43,840 nucleotides of DNA from Ferruginibacter sp. (GCA_025352625.1 JANXSR010000359.1:1-43840), one strand, 5' to 3'; shown: positions 33,322 through 43,840, counted from the stretch's first letter. Numbers and translations: made by a program. The notes: generated from the sequence alone by a model not told the origin.

Positions 33322-34626
33322 GTGATTAAAAATATTTTTTTACTCATTTTTTGTTGCCCTTTTTATTCTTTGCAACTACTTGCACAAACTGATGCTTTTG
33401 CCGGCAATTGGCGAATGGAGTATACTCCAGATCTAACTTCCTCTCCTGTAAAATTTGAATTAAATATTGCTCCCTCTCAAAGAAACATATTATACCCGGC
33501 ACATTTAAAAATTGAGTGCGATAGCTTTATTGCGGAATACGAATTATTGCTTGTTAAAAAAAACAGCCGTGAGTTAGGCATCAGCAGAAACAAATATCCC
33601 AGATTTGAAAAGCCTTTCAGTTTACATGATTGGTCGTTGTTATTAAGCGGCAGTTTTGATCTTAGCAAAGACTTAAAAGGAATACCCGTTTTGAATATCC
33701 TCCGCATGCAGACTAAACAGGTTGCTATCCCAAAAACCGCTACTGCAGATACTTTACAGCCAACGGAAATAAGATTGCGCAATTTTTTGAAAGGGGCAGA
33801 TATCAGCTTAAAAAAAATCAGCAGTACCCCCTGGCATGATGACCAAAGCGATCGCATGCTGGAGCCGGCTTTATCACCCACTTATTTTGGCTTAAGAGAT
33901 ACTATTTATTTACCAACACGGGATGGCATTATTAATTTTTCAGCAAGTAAAAAAAAGAAAAATGATGTGGTATCTGTTACCTTAAATGGGCAGGTAATTT
34001 TTGATAAAATTCAAACAGAAAAAAAGAAATACGAATCTGACATCCTGCTTTCCCCGGGGGTAAATATCCTCACCTTTTTTGTGGATAATTTTGGAGGAGA
34101 TTTACCCAGTACAAGCAAACTGAATCTTGAGTTTGGCAATAAAAAATTTACACTTGACTTTGCAACCAGAAAAGACAGTGGCGCAACATTTATTACAGTA
34201 AAACTGGTTTGTGATCCAGATAAATCAAAAGAAAGATACTTTGTAGAGAACACTAAACCCGGCGAAGAAAAATTATTATTAAAAGGTGAAAAACTGGTAG
34301 GCAGCATCATATCCCATTCACAACAACTTACTTTTGCCATTTGGGATGATGTAATTGATGATGGTGATAGTGTTTCAATCAAAATAAATAACGGGTGGCT
34401 TGTGCAGGGTTGCCCTGTAAAAAAAACTCCAAAATATTTTACAGTAACATTAAAGCCAGGTGCAAATACGATTATTTTTATGGCTGATAACCTGGGTTCA
34501 ATTCCCCCTAATACTTCAGTGCTGGAAATCATTGATGGAAAAAGAATAAAGTCTTACGAAATGGATAGTAAGCCCGGAGAAAAGAACATCGTTAAAATAT
34601 TATACGATACAGGCGGGCCTCTGTAA
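33322..34626 (+). CDS. Secreted protein with two repeated beta domains
   Basis: A 434-residue protein starting on GTG (an in-frame stop at 33310 precedes it) with a signal peptide ending LLAQTDA. The first third is unique. Two related domains follow: DVVSVTLNGQVI to FVDNFGGDLPS, and DSVSIKINNGWLV to FMADNLGSIPPN. These share the pattern D-x-VS-x-x-N-G and L-x-PG-x-N-x-x-x-F-x-x-DN. They recall the C-terminal domains of many Bacteroidota secreted proteins that bind surfaces or other proteins. No enzyme motif is seen. Function is unknown. Confidence 0.6.
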   Translation: MIKNIFLLIFCCPFYSLQLLAQTDAFAGNWRMEYTPDLTSSPVKFELNIAPSQRNILYPAHLKIECDSFIAEYELLLVKKNSRELGISRNKYPRFEKPFSLHDWSLLLSGSFDLSKDLKGIPVLNILRMQTKQVAIPKTATADTLQPTEIRLRNFLKGADISLKKISSTPWHDDQSDRMLEPALSPTYFGLRDTIYLPTRDGIINFSASKKKKNDVVSVTLNGQVIFDKIQTEKKKYESDILLSPGVNILTFFVDNFGGDLPSTSKLNLEFGNKKFTLDFATRKDSGATFITVKLVCDPDKSKERYFVENTKPGEEKLLLKGEKLVGSIISHSQQLTFAIWDDVIDDGDSVSIKINNGWLVQGCPVKKTPKYFTVTLKPGANTIIFMADNLGSIPPNTSVLEIIDGKRIKSYEMDSKPGEKNIVKILYDTGGPL

Positions 34627-34697
34627 GGATCAAACTATTACTTTCAATTTCAATCCCGACAAAGTCTATAAATTAGTTTTCTAGGTTTTTGCAAAAT

Positions 34698-34727
34698 ACA
34701 ATGGCCGGCTTTGCTGCCGGCCATTGT
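34698..34727. terminator. Bidirectional terminator hairpin
   Basis: Stem ACAATGGCCGGC (34698-34709) with its exact inverse at 34716-34727 and a 6-base loop, between convergent genes. A T-rich tract is present on the reverse-strand side only in part, so termination efficiency is inferred from stem strength. Confidence 0.6.
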
Positions 34728-34775
34728 AAAAAATAACGATGACAATTTCTTTTAACTGCTACTTAATCAAATAGG

Positions 34776-35756
34776 TTACTTAGCAGGTGTTATAAGAATA
34801 TTGCGGTATTCAATTGTTCCATGATCTCCCTGTAAAAATATGGGACCTGCCTCGCCTTCTTTACTATTGATAGCACCACCGGTTATTCCAGGTATTTCCT
34901 GTTCGCAAATAATAGTCTTACCATTTGCTACCACGGTAACTATTCTGCCTACAAGTGTAATATCATAGGTTTGCCATTGCCCCGGCTCTTTTGCAACCAT
35001 TTCATTGGGAGTGATAAAGCCATAAATTGCCCCAAGCTGGTCTTTTGAAGGTTCTAGCCCTTTGCTGTCTGCAACCTGTACTTCGTACCTTCCACGCAGG
35101 TAAACACCACTGTTACTTTCTTTGGGATAACGAAATTCAATGTGCAATTTAAAGTCGTTAAAAGTTTGATCTGTAACAAGATTGGATAGAGGTTTGGGGC
35201 TTTGCAAAATACCCCCTTTGGCCACCCACTGATTTTCTCCCATTGCATGCCATCCTTTAAGATCAGTTCCGCTAAATAATTTTATTTGCTTACCCCACAC
35301 CGGTGCAGATTTTCTGCGAAGTGAAGGAGCTCTTACACCAACCCAGTTATACGTTTTTCCATCGGCACCTGTAATTGTACCAGTTAAAGTTCCTGCTTGC
35401 AAGGTTCCTTCTACAACAATGTCATTATTTTCTTTTTCCCATTGTGGTGGCAGTGTAAAACTTATTTTACCCTTACTAAAATTTACTTTTGATATCGGCC
35501 GGGCGCTTCCACTGGCACCAACAAAATGACCAACCAGCATATGCACACCTGAATGACTTACCTCCAGCCAGGAAGGAACTTCTTTACCAGCCACATCAAT
35601 GGTTAAATCCCATCTTCCTTCAATTGCAGGATCGCCATAGTTTTTACCCGGAAGATTATTTGCGTTGGACGCTGATACAACAAATAGCAAGCATGCTAAT
35701 TGTAAGCATAATTTATTACAGATTGACTGTAATGCAAGACGGTTCATTTTTTTCAT
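34776..35756 (-). CDS. Secreted DUF1080 protein (3-keto-glycoside hydrolase-like)
   Basis: A 326-residue exported protein. The signal spans about 1-32 (MKKMNRLALQSICNKLCLQL). An N-terminal segment (EGRWDLTIDVAGKEVPSWLE) precedes the DUF1080 jelly roll (FSGTDLKGWHAMGE, FNDFKLHIEFRYPKESNSG, VYLRGRYEVQVAD, GPIFLQGDHGTIEYRNI). Members of this family bind or hydrolyse 3-keto-sugars in periplasmic pathways of Bacteroidota. Either Met at 35756 or 35747 could be the start. No sugar dehydrogenase partner is adjacent. Confidence 0.85.
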   Translation of the reverse strand: MKKMNRLALQSICNKLCLQLACLLFVVSASNANNLPGKNYGDPAIEGRWDLTIDVAGKEVPSWLEVSHSGVHMLVGHFVGASGSARPISKVNFSKGKISFTLPPQWEKENNDIVVEGTLQAGTLTGTITGADGKTYNWVGVRAPSLRRKSAPVWGKQIKLFSGTDLKGWHAMGENQWVAKGGILQSPKPLSNLVTDQTFNDFKLHIEFRYPKESNSGVYLRGRYEVQVADSKGLEPSKDQLGAIYGFITPNEMVAKEPGQWQTYDITLVGRIVTVVANGKTIICEQEIPGITGGAINSKEGEAGPIFLQGDHGTIEYRNILITPAK

Positions 35757-36028
35757 TTAGCTTATTTTTTGACTTTAGAGTTCAATTTAGGAATAAAAAT
35801 TAATAACTATTTACCTAAAGCAATATGTGCCTAACAATAGTTTTTTAAAAAATTGCAGAAATCATTGGAAGCACCTAATTGCCACTTTTTAAAGAATTGA
35901 AATGTAGAGAAGATTTCAATAAGCGGTTACAGGAAAGCTATTGTTATTTATTATAAAACAGTCTATGAAACTGATGCAAAAAAAATAAAGCATTTAAGTA
36001 ATTAGTAACCCTGCCATTACTGTTGTAG
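35757..36028. other. Gene-free divergent region left of the MITE
   Basis: Between the DUF1080 gene and the MITE at 36037 lies AT-rich sequence in which I see no gene, RNA or convincing promoter. It leads directly into the target duplication. Confidence 0.4.
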
Positions 36029-36159
36029 TATTATTTGGGTACATTTCAAATTGTCGCAAGGGTTGCCAATTTTTTGCACGATTATTCCTATTTAGCAGTA
36101 GCTTTCCAAAGGGTGGCAACCCTTAAGTCTGCGACAATTTGAAATGCACCCTATTATTT
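36029..36159. mobile_element. MITE-like element with 8-bp target duplication
   Basis: The element spans 36037-36151 (115 bases). Its ends are near-perfect inverted repeats of about 32-38 bases: left starts GGGTACATTTCAAATTGTCG, right ends CGACAATTTGAAATGCACCC, with one mismatch and a six-base insertion in one arm. The 8-base sequence TATTATTT flanks both sides (36029-36036 and 36152-36159), the mark of transposition. It has no coding capacity, so it would need a transposase supplied elsewhere. Eight-base duplications occur in several IS families, so the source is open. Confidence 0.85.
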
Positions 36160-36178
36160 TTAATGTTTTGTTTTTATT

Positions 36179-36186
36179 TATATTTG
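36179..36186 (+). promoter_or_regulatory. -7 box of the T9SS-secreted protein gene
   Basis: TATATTTG is an exact match to TAnnTTTG, 15 bases before the ATG at 36202. The -33 region would fall at or beside the right-hand target duplication of the MITE. Confidence 0.5.
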
Positions 36187-36201
36187 ATAAAAATTAGACC
36201 T

Positions 36202-37350
36202 ATGCAAAAAATCTTCTACTCTATACTGGGTGCTTTTAGTACGCTATTTGTTACTGCTCAAAACTTAGTAGTGAACTATGATGCAGAAAGTTTACCTAAA
36301 GGAACCGGATGGACGATTGTTAGTGCAGGTGGTACTACTTGTGCAACCGCCCCCACAAATACTTACAACAACTGGACTATGATTCCTGATGGATCCGCAC
36401 TTTATCCATTTGATCAAACAACCGGAACGATTGGTGGTACTACTTTTTTTTCAGGCTGTAGTATTGCAAACCAGGGACCATTTGAATTAAAACAAGACAT
36501 TAATGTTACAGCGGATGCACCAAATATTGATTTAGGTAAAATTGAGTATGCATTTACCGGTTACATACAAACTCCGGTTAGTGGAGAAACAGACCAGGGA
36601 AGTTTTATTGTAGATTTTCTGGATGCCTCTAACACTATATTGGGTACAAGTTATACCAGCGGCCCTCAGTCGAACGCTTTAGGTTCTCTTGATACCTGGA
36701 ATCAATATTCCAACACAAGAAAAGCACCTGTCGGCACAAGAAAAATAACTATCCGTTTGCAAACGCAAATCTTTAATAACACACCTGAAATAAATGTTTA
36801 TTTCGATAATATTTCGCTTTTTAAGGGTATTATTTTACCGGTAACTTTAACTTCGTTTACAGGAAGTGCAGACGGTAAAAACGTTAATATTAATTGGAAA
36901 ACAGAAGAAGAAGTAAACCTGTTAAACTACCAATTGCAGCGCAGCACTAACGGTAATGTTTTTACTACCATTGCTACAATACCCGCTGGCAAGCGTGATT
37001 ACAGCTACATTGACAAAAATGTAACCAGCAATGCTGATAAATATTTTTACAGATTAAAAATGGCAGATATAGATGGCAAATATGCTTACAGCAATATTTT
37101 GCTTGTTAAAACCAAATTGCAACAAACATTAAGGTTAGCTCCAAACCCTGCCAGAGGTATTGTAACCGTTACCGGTTTAACTCAGCCCGGTGTAATCAAT
37201 ATCTTTAATGGAAGTGGCAAGCTGGTTTTATCTGCACAAAGCAGAACATACACTACAAATTTAAACATCAGTGCCCTTTCTTCGGGTTTATATTATGTAA
37301 GATTTAGTGACGGTAAAAACATAAGTTACCAAAAGCTGGTTGTTGAATAA
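36202..37350 (+). CDS. T9SS-exported protein with C-terminal sorting domain
   Basis: A 382-residue protein with a signal (MQKIFYSILGAFSTLFVTAQ). Residues about 25-210 are a beta-sandwich resembling F-box-associated or carbohydrate-binding jelly rolls (QGSFIVDFLD, then RKAPVGTRKITIRLQTQ and YFDNISLFKG). A fibronectin III-like domain follows (VNINWKTEEEVNLLNYQLQR), and the end is a type A T9SS sorting domain (APNPARGIVTVTGL, then LSSGLYYVRFSDGK and YQKLVVE). It is likely sent to the cell surface by the type IX system. The earlier in-frame TTG at 36139 lies inside the MITE, so ATG 36202 is the start. Confidence 0.85.
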   Translation: MQKIFYSILGAFSTLFVTAQNLVVNYDAESLPKGTGWTIVSAGGTTCATAPTNTYNNWTMIPDGSALYPFDQTTGTIGGTTFFSGCSIANQGPFELKQDINVTADAPNIDLGKIEYAFTGYIQTPVSGETDQGSFIVDFLDASNTILGTSYTSGPQSNALGSLDTWNQYSNTRKAPVGTRKITIRLQTQIFNNTPEINVYFDNISLFKGIILPVTLTSFTGSADGKNVNINWKTEEEVNLLNYQLQRSTNGNVFTTIATIPAGKRDYSYIDKNVTSNADKYFYRLKMADIDGKYAYSNILLVKTKLQQTLRLAPNPARGIVTVTGLTQPGVINIFNGSGKLVLSAQSRTYTTNLNISALSSGLYYVRFSDGKNISYQKLVVE

Positions 37351-37360
37351 AACAGTTCAA

Positions 37361-37397
37361 AATAAAAGAGGCCGGAGAAATCCCAGCCTCTTTTATT
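37361..37397. terminator. Bidirectional terminator between convergent genes
   Basis: The stem AATAAAAGAGGC pairs with GCCTCTTTTATT across a 13-base loop and has A-rich and T-rich flanks on both sides, so it can end both the T9SS protein gene and the alcohol dehydrogenase gene. Confidence 0.75.
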
Positions 37398-37428
37398 TTA
37401 TTAAACTTCAATTGCAAATTCAACTATT

Positions 37429-38481
37429 CTAAGCCTGTTTTAAACTCGCCATATCAATAACAAAGCGATATTTAACATCATTCTTTAACATACGCTCATA
37501 AGCTTCATTTATGTATTGCATTGGTATTACTTCCACGTCTGCAACAATATTTTTTTCAGCACAAAAATCAAGCATCTCCTGGGTTTCAGCAGTACCTCCA
37601 ATCATAGAGCCAATAATGCAGCGCCTGTTTTTAATTAACTCAAATGTATTCACTTTTGGTTGGTCCTTTGGCAATCCAACAACCAGTAATTTTCCACTTA
37701 CATCAAGGAGCTTTAAATAAATTTCGTAGTCGTGATTGCCACTTACTGCATCCAGTACCACATCAAAATGACTTTCCAGTTTTTTCATTGCAGCTTCATC
37801 CGTACTTAATACAAAATTGTGGGCTCCCAATTTTCTTGCATCCGCTTCTTTTGAAGTAGAAGTGCTTAGCATGGTAACCTCTGCCCCCATGGCCACAGCA
37901 AATTTTACCGCCATATGTCCCAAACCACCCAGGCCCGCAACAGCAACTTTATCCCCTGCTTTAACATTGTCATATTTTAAAGGAGAGTAAGTGGTGATGC
38001 CTGCACAAAGCAAGGGGGCTACTCCTGCCATATCCAGCGAATCTGCTACATGATACACCCATCTTTCATCACAAACAATTTGAGTACTGTAACCTCCCTG
38101 CGCAATGGTTGTTTTATCTCTTTCAAAACCATTGTAGGTTCCCGTCATTCCTTCAGCACAATACTGCTCCATATGATTTTTACAAGGTTTGCATTCACGG
38201 CAACTGTCTACCATCACACCTATACCGGCAGTATTACCAGGTACAAATTTTTTCACTTCACTTCCAACTTTAATTACTTTACCTACAATTTCATGCCCGG
38301 GTACCATGGGATACATTGATCCTCCCCACTCGTCTCTAACCTGGTGCAGATCTGAATGGCAAACTCCGGAAAATAAAATATCTATTAATACATCGTTTGC
38401 TCTTAATTCCCTTCTTTCAAAATCAAAAGGTGCTAATGGTGCTGCGGCATTTTGTGCTGCAAATGCTTTTACTGGTATCAT
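37429..38481 (-). CDS. Zinc-dependent alcohol dehydrogenase (YahK/CAD type)
   Basis: A 350-residue medium-chain dehydrogenase. The catalytic zinc site includes C41 (GVCHSD) and H63-E64 (PGHEIVGKV). The structural zinc site has C94, C97, C100 and C108 (CRECKPCKNHMEQYC). The nucleotide site is AVAGLGGLGHMAVK. This pattern is the cinnamyl alcohol/YahK-like NADP(H) aldehyde reductase group, which reduces a wide range of aldehydes. Cytoplasmic. The gene is terminated by a shared hairpin and has a -7 box at 38504-38511. Confidence 0.9.
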   Translation of the reverse strand: MIPVKAFAAQNAAAPLAPFDFERRELRANDVLIDILFSGVCHSDLHQVRDEWGGSMYPMVPGHEIVGKVIKVGSEVKKFVPGNTAGIGVMVDSCRECKPCKNHMEQYCAEGMTGTYNGFERDKTTIAQGGYSTQIVCDERWVYHVADSLDMAGVAPLLCAGITTYSPLKYDNVKAGDKVAVAGLGGLGHMAVKFAVAMGAEVTMLSTSTSKEADARKLGAHNFVLSTDEAAMKKLESHFDVVLDAVSGNHDYEIYLKLLDVSGKLLVVGLPKDQPKVNTFELIKNRRCIIGSMIGGTAETQEMLDFCAEKNIVADVEVIPMQYINEAYERMLKNDVKYRFVIDMASLKQA

Positions 38482-38503
38482 TGTAGTTGTTTTTTAATTG
38501 GTT

Positions 38504-38511
38504 CAAAAATA
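38504..38511 (-). promoter_or_regulatory. -7 box of the alcohol dehydrogenase gene
   Basis: Reverse strand TATTTTTG matches TAnnTTTG, 22 bases before the ATG at 38481. No -33 element is evident. Confidence 0.45.
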
Positions 38512-38607
38512 TCAAACTAAATACTGTTATGGAAATATTAAATACCAGCACTTAATTTAAATGACTAACCTACTTCTAATAAAATCTCCTGGCACCTGTT
38601 GAAACTG

Positions 38608-40026
38608 CTATACTTTTTTAAGTTTCCATTTTCCCTGCTTAAACAAAATAAAAGCAACAATACTGATGGCTGTCTCTGCTACCGGAATAGCAATAAAAAC
38701 ACCAACAGGCCCCATTCCTGCATTTTTAGATAGCAGGTACGCCAAAGGAATCTGGAAAAACCAGAAGCCAAATAAGTTTATAACGGTAGGTGTTTTTGTA
38801 TCACCGGCTCCGTTAAATGCATTGGCCATCACCATACCAATACCATAAAATACATAGCCTGCACTAACATAACGTACTGCTAAAATTGCATAACCGGCAA
38901 CAGCTGCCTCTTGCGTAAAAAGGGAAATAATAGAAGGTGCAAAAGCTAATAAAATAATTGATACCAGTGCCATAAAAATAGCATTGTATTTCGCCGTTTT
39001 AATAACGGATTCTTCTGCCCGTTGAGGTTGTATGGCGCCCAAATTTTGACCAACAAGCGTTGCTGCTGCATTGCTCATGCCCCATGCCGGCAGTATAAAA
39101 AACATTACTATTCTTATTGCAATCTGGTAACCGGCTGAGGCATCGCTTTGCCCGGTTGTAACTACAAGGCTCGCCAGTACGATCCAACTTCCGGAACCTA
39201 TTAAAAACTGTAATGTTGCCGGCCACGCAATATCAATGACAGAGCGGATGATTTTCCAATCGGGCACGAGGTGTTTAATGGTAAATTGTATCATCCGCTT
39301 ACCATTGAATAGATGATATAACTGGTAGCAAACACCAATACCCCTGCCAATAGTTGTTGCCATTGCTGCACCTGCAACACCAAAAGCAGGAATGGGGCCT
39401 AATCCACGGATCAATAGCGGACATAAAATAATATTACAGATGTTGGCAAGCCATAAACTTTTCATAGCCATCATGGCATCGCCGGCACCTCGAAAAATAC
39501 CATTGATTAAAAACAGCAACATTATCACCAAACTTCCACCCATGATGATACGGGTATAGCCAACCCCTATTTTAATAGCGGCATCTTCGGCACCCATTAG
39601 GTGCAATATTTCTTTTGCATAAATAAAACCCGGAATACTAACGGCGATGGTAATGGCAAGTGAAATAAATATGGACTGCATACCAGCCCTGGATGCAGCT
39701 TCTGCATTTTTTTCACCAACCCGCCTGGCTACCATAGCCGTTGCTGCCATACTAATACCGATGGCAAGTGAATAGACGATCGTGATAACGGATTCCGTAA
39801 GCCCTACGGTTGAAGTAGCGTGCTTACCGAGGTGGCTTACAAAATAAATATCCACCACTGCAAATACACTCTCCATGCACATTTCAAGCATCATGGGGAT
39901 GGCCAATAAAATAACTGCTTTACGGATACTGCCGGTGGTATAATCCTGCAACTCACCATTTAACGACTGGCGGATTAATGCGAAAACTGATGATAAACGA
40001 TTGATTGAAATTTGATTGGTTGACAT
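38608..40026 (-). CDS. MATE-family multidrug efflux transporter
   Basis: A 472-residue transporter with about twelve hydrophobic helices in two repeats, as in the MATE family. The first repeat shows IPMMLEMCMESVFAVVDIYF and GLTESVITIVYSLAIGISMA, and the second has VGQNLGAIQPQRAE and YVSAGYVFYGIGMVMANAF. It probably exports cationic compounds with Na+ or H+ entry. An in-frame ATG exists at 40092 but gives a poorly conserved N-terminus; 40026 (MSTNQISINRL) is the likelier start. Stop and start positions are clear. Confidence 0.9.
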   Translation of the reverse strand: MSTNQISINRLSSVFALIRQSLNGELQDYTTGSIRKAVILLAIPMMLEMCMESVFAVVDIYFVSHLGKHATSTVGLTESVITIVYSLAIGISMAATAMVARRVGEKNAEAASRAGMQSIFISLAITIAVSIPGFIYAKEILHLMGAEDAAIKIGVGYTRIIMGGSLVIMLLFLINGIFRGAGDAMMAMKSLWLANICNIILCPLLIRGLGPIPAFGVAGAAMATTIGRGIGVCYQLYHLFNGKRMIQFTIKHLVPDWKIIRSVIDIAWPATLQFLIGSGSWIVLASLVVTTGQSDASAGYQIAIRIVMFFILPAWGMSNAAATLVGQNLGAIQPQRAEESVIKTAKYNAIFMALVSIILLAFAPSIISLFTQEAAVAGYAILAVRYVSAGYVFYGIGMVMANAFNGAGDTKTPTVINLFGFWFFQIPLAYLLSKNAGMGPVGVFIAIPVAETAISIVAFILFKQGKWKLKKV

Positions 40027-40272
40027 GAAATTCTTTTTAAAATCTAAATAAATAAAATAAGGGATTCCCTGAGGGGGAACCTCTGAATACATTTGATTAA
40101 AAGTGGAAGCTGTTTTAAACAGTATCCTTAAAAGAATTTCATATTCGTAAAATTGAAGAGTGCAAAGATTATAAAAAATTACAATTAAAAAACATTTGAT
40201 ATCATTAATATTTTTTTTATTTTCAATTTGTCTTTACATTTTTCATTTTTTTAAACAGCTAAACTTTTCGAT

Positions 40273-40881
40273 ATGAAAAAAATATTGCTTTTTGCAGCCC
40301 TGCTTTCTGGATTATCTTTTACTACTGCTGATAGTGGTATAACAAAAAAAGAAAAAAAATCTGCGGCAAAATTTTTGAAAGAAACACAGAATGGTGTTCT
40401 GGATGCAATCAAAGGTTTAAGTAATAACCAACTTAGCTTTAAGCCGGCGCCAGACAAATGGAGCGTGGAGGATTGTGTAAAACACATTGCTGCTACAGAA
40501 ACAGGTCTCTGGCAATTAACAGAAGGAACCATTAAACAACCTGCTAACACAGAAAAAAGAGCAGATATTAAAATGAGTGATGAAGAAGTAATGAAAAACA
40601 TCGAAAACAGAACCACAAAAGTAAAAACCTTTGCCCCTTTTGAACCCCAGAACACTCCCTTTAAAACACTGGATGATGCTATTAATTCATTTAAAGAAAA
40701 CCGGGGGAAATTGATTGAATATGTAAAACACACCGATGTTGATTTACGCAACCATGTAGCTACTTTACCAATAGGCAGTTTTGATTGTTACCAGATGATT
40801 CTGTTTATTGGAGCACACAGTAACAGGCATATGCAACAAATTAATGAAGTAAAGGCTGACCCTGCATTTCCAAAAGAATAA
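40273..40881 (+). CDS. Secreted DinB-family protein
   Basis: A 202-residue protein with an N-terminal signal (MKKILLFAALLSGLSFTTAD) followed by a DinB four-helix bundle. The metal-binding histidines are visible: H71 (DCVKHIAATE), and H182 and H186 in AHSNRHMQQI. The family includes bacillithiol and mycothiol transferases, but most DinB proteins are cytoplasmic. The signal peptide suggests a periplasmic version of unknown use. It begins after a 246-base gap from the divergent MATE gene. Confidence 0.8.
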   Translation: MKKILLFAALLSGLSFTTADSGITKKEKKSAAKFLKETQNGVLDAIKGLSNNQLSFKPAPDKWSVEDCVKHIAATETGLWQLTEGTIKQPANTEKRADIKMSDEEVMKNIENRTTKVKTFAPFEPQNTPFKTLDDAINSFKENRGKLIEYVKHTDVDLRNHVATLPIGSFDCYQMILFIGAHSNRHMQQINEVKADPAFPKE

Positions 40882-41005
40882 TTATTTTAATAGTAAATAC
40901 ACGGGAAATAGTAAAACAAAAAACTGGGTGCTGCATTTAATGCGCATTATAAATAAATATTGAAATATTTGGTTTTTTATCTACTTTGTAGAAAATTTTT
41001 TATTA

Positions 41006-41788
41006 ATGCTAAATGTAATTGTTCCCCTAGATTTTTCGCAGACTTCTTTAAATGCTGCTCACTATGCCGCCAATATGTATAAAGGCAAGGCTGATATATC
41101 AATAATACTGTATCACTTTTATCAGGATGGAGAAGATACTGAAACTGCTAAAAATTATTTAGAAAGCCTTAAGACAGAGTTAAGCAGCTATGTAAATACA
41201 ATTGAAACAGAACTGGAATCCGGGGATAATTTTATTGACAGTATTGCTGCTTTTGCGCATGTAAAAGGCGCTTTTATGATTGTGATGGGGCTTACCGGTA
41301 AAACAAAAACAGAACAACGTTTTTCTGGAAGTAATACCCTGAAATTAAGTGAAAAAGAAGTGTGCCCAGTGTTAATTGTTCCTGAAGAAGCTGTCTACAA
41401 AGGCATATCAAATGCTTTAATTACGTCAGAACTTAAATCTGTAGAAGATACCCCTACATTACTAACTTTAAAAAGAGTGTTGCATCTTTTTAAACCTTCG
41501 CTTCATGTATTAAATATCAATAGTGAACATTACATATCAGTAACAGAAGATTTTAAAGAAGAAAGGGATAAAATGGAAGAATTGCTTTCTGAATTCAATC
41601 CTGAATTCTATTTCATGAGGCTCTATGATTTTCATGAATCGGTAGATGTTTTTGTAAAGGATAAAAACATAGATCTCATCATTATTGCCCCCCGCTACCA
41701 CAATTTTTTTGAAAGACTGTTTAAAACACAACACACAAAAAAGTTAATTTATCATAGCAATGTACCGGTATTGGCTGTACACGAATAA
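41006..41788 (+). CDS. Universal stress protein (tandem domain)
   Basis: A 260-residue UspA-like protein. The first domain has VIVPLDFSQTSLNAAHYAA and the ATP loop MGLTGKTKTEQRFSGSNT, matching G-x-x-G-x9-G-S. The second (LHVLNINSEHYISV, DLIIIAPRYHNFF, SNVPVLAVHE) lacks a clear loop and may be structural. Such proteins respond to stress and energy limitation in the cytoplasm. A strong perfect palindrome directly follows the stop. Confidence 0.88.
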   Translation: MLNVIVPLDFSQTSLNAAHYAANMYKGKADISIILYHFYQDGEDTETAKNYLESLKTELSSYVNTIETELESGDNFIDSIAAFAHVKGAFMIVMGLTGKTKTEQRFSGSNTLKLSEKEVCPVLIVPEEAVYKGISNALITSELKSVEDTPTLLTLKRVLHLFKPSLHVLNINSEHYISVTEDFKEERDKMEELLSEFNPEFYFMRLYDFHESVDVFVKDKNIDLIIIAPRYHNFFERLFKTQHTKKLIYHSNVPVLAVHE

Positions 41789-41789
41789 A

Positions 41790-41829
41790 AAATCTGCCTT
41801 TCAAAAATTAATTTTTGAAAGGCAGATTT
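41790..41829. terminator. 40-bp perfect palindrome, bidirectional terminator
   Basis: Positions 41790-41829 are a complete palindrome (left arm AAATCTGCCTTTCAAAAATT). It begins one base after the universal stress protein stop and lies 40 bases from the stop of the convergent beta-galactosidase gene, with a T-rich centre. It acts as a terminator on both strands. Confidence 0.75.
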
Positions 41830-41868
41830 AAATAGCATTTACGCAAACCAATACCGAAATATTGATTG

Positions 41869-43840
<1,972 letters not shown>

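Noticed and set aside
36139..36201. N-terminal extension of the T9SS protein from a TTG
   Set aside because: The TTG lies inside the MITE right arm and the added residues precede a complete signal peptide at ATG 36202.

Overview
The window looks like a chromosomal segment of a Bacteroidota bacterium, most likely of the Chitinophagaceae or a near relative. Four things support this: an AT-rich genome with almost no Shine-Dalgarno sites, Bacteroidota -7 boxes (TAnnTTTG) just ahead of several genes, a type IX secretion C-terminal sorting domain, and families typical of the group (BlaI/M56 pairs, LytS/LytTR pairs, DUF1080, carboxypeptidase-regulatory-like proteins). No rRNA, tRNA, CRISPR array, prophage or intact insertion sequence was seen.

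Layout. 1-231: start of a small membrane protein gene running off the left edge. 317-1893: PdeM-type metallophosphoesterase overlapping a histone-deacetylase-like hydrolase. 2056-5615: a Pr6Pr membrane protein followed by a chromate cluster made of a ChrB domain fused to an AraC DNA-binding domain, ChrA, and an exported Fe/Mn superoxide dismutase (ChrC-like). 5633-8806: proline dehydrogenase, a short-chain dehydrogenase, a TIGR03643 protein and an acyl-CoA thioesterase. 8810-12050: two tandem paralogous secreted proteins behind a PlsC-like acyltransferase, then a HAD phosphatase (12174-12830). 13134-15839: a tiny membrane protein and a CBM9-like plus glycosyl-hydrolase-like pair. 15882-16394: a disrupted PH-like membrane protein gene. 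16539-19580: LiaF-like protein, DUF4288 protein, LytS-type kinase and LytTR regulator. 19843-24331: secreted unknown, DUF3303 protein, transglutaminase-fold protein lacking its Cys, and a GH36-like hydrolase. 24352-26776: BlaI and an M56 sensor with a long coiled coil. 26942-28700: TsdA-like cytochrome divergent from a DsrE protein. 28730-30448: an amidohydrolase with an internal stop. 30563-35756: sterol desaturase, GNAT, PhnA, a secreted two-repeat protein and a DUF1080 protein. 36029-37350: a MITE with an 8-bp target duplication just upstream of a T9SS-secreted protein. 37429-43840: alcohol dehydrogenase, MATE pump, secreted DinB, universal stress protein and a partial GH2 beta-galactosidase.

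How the parts fit. The segment is a patchwork of short operons. The coherent modules are chromate resistance with oxidative protection, envelope-stress sensing (LiaF/LytS/LytTR), a BlaI-M56 sensor with a promoter and operator visible at its start, a possible sulfur module (TsdA/DsrE), and scattered polysaccharide hydrolases.

The most unusual observations are a gene whose three in-frame stops all sit where tryptophans are expected, the ChrB-AraC fusion, the 14-residue repeat coil in the M56 sensor, the MITE, and the Cys-to-Ser change in the transglutaminase-fold protein. No wholly new system could be demonstrated from the sequence alone.
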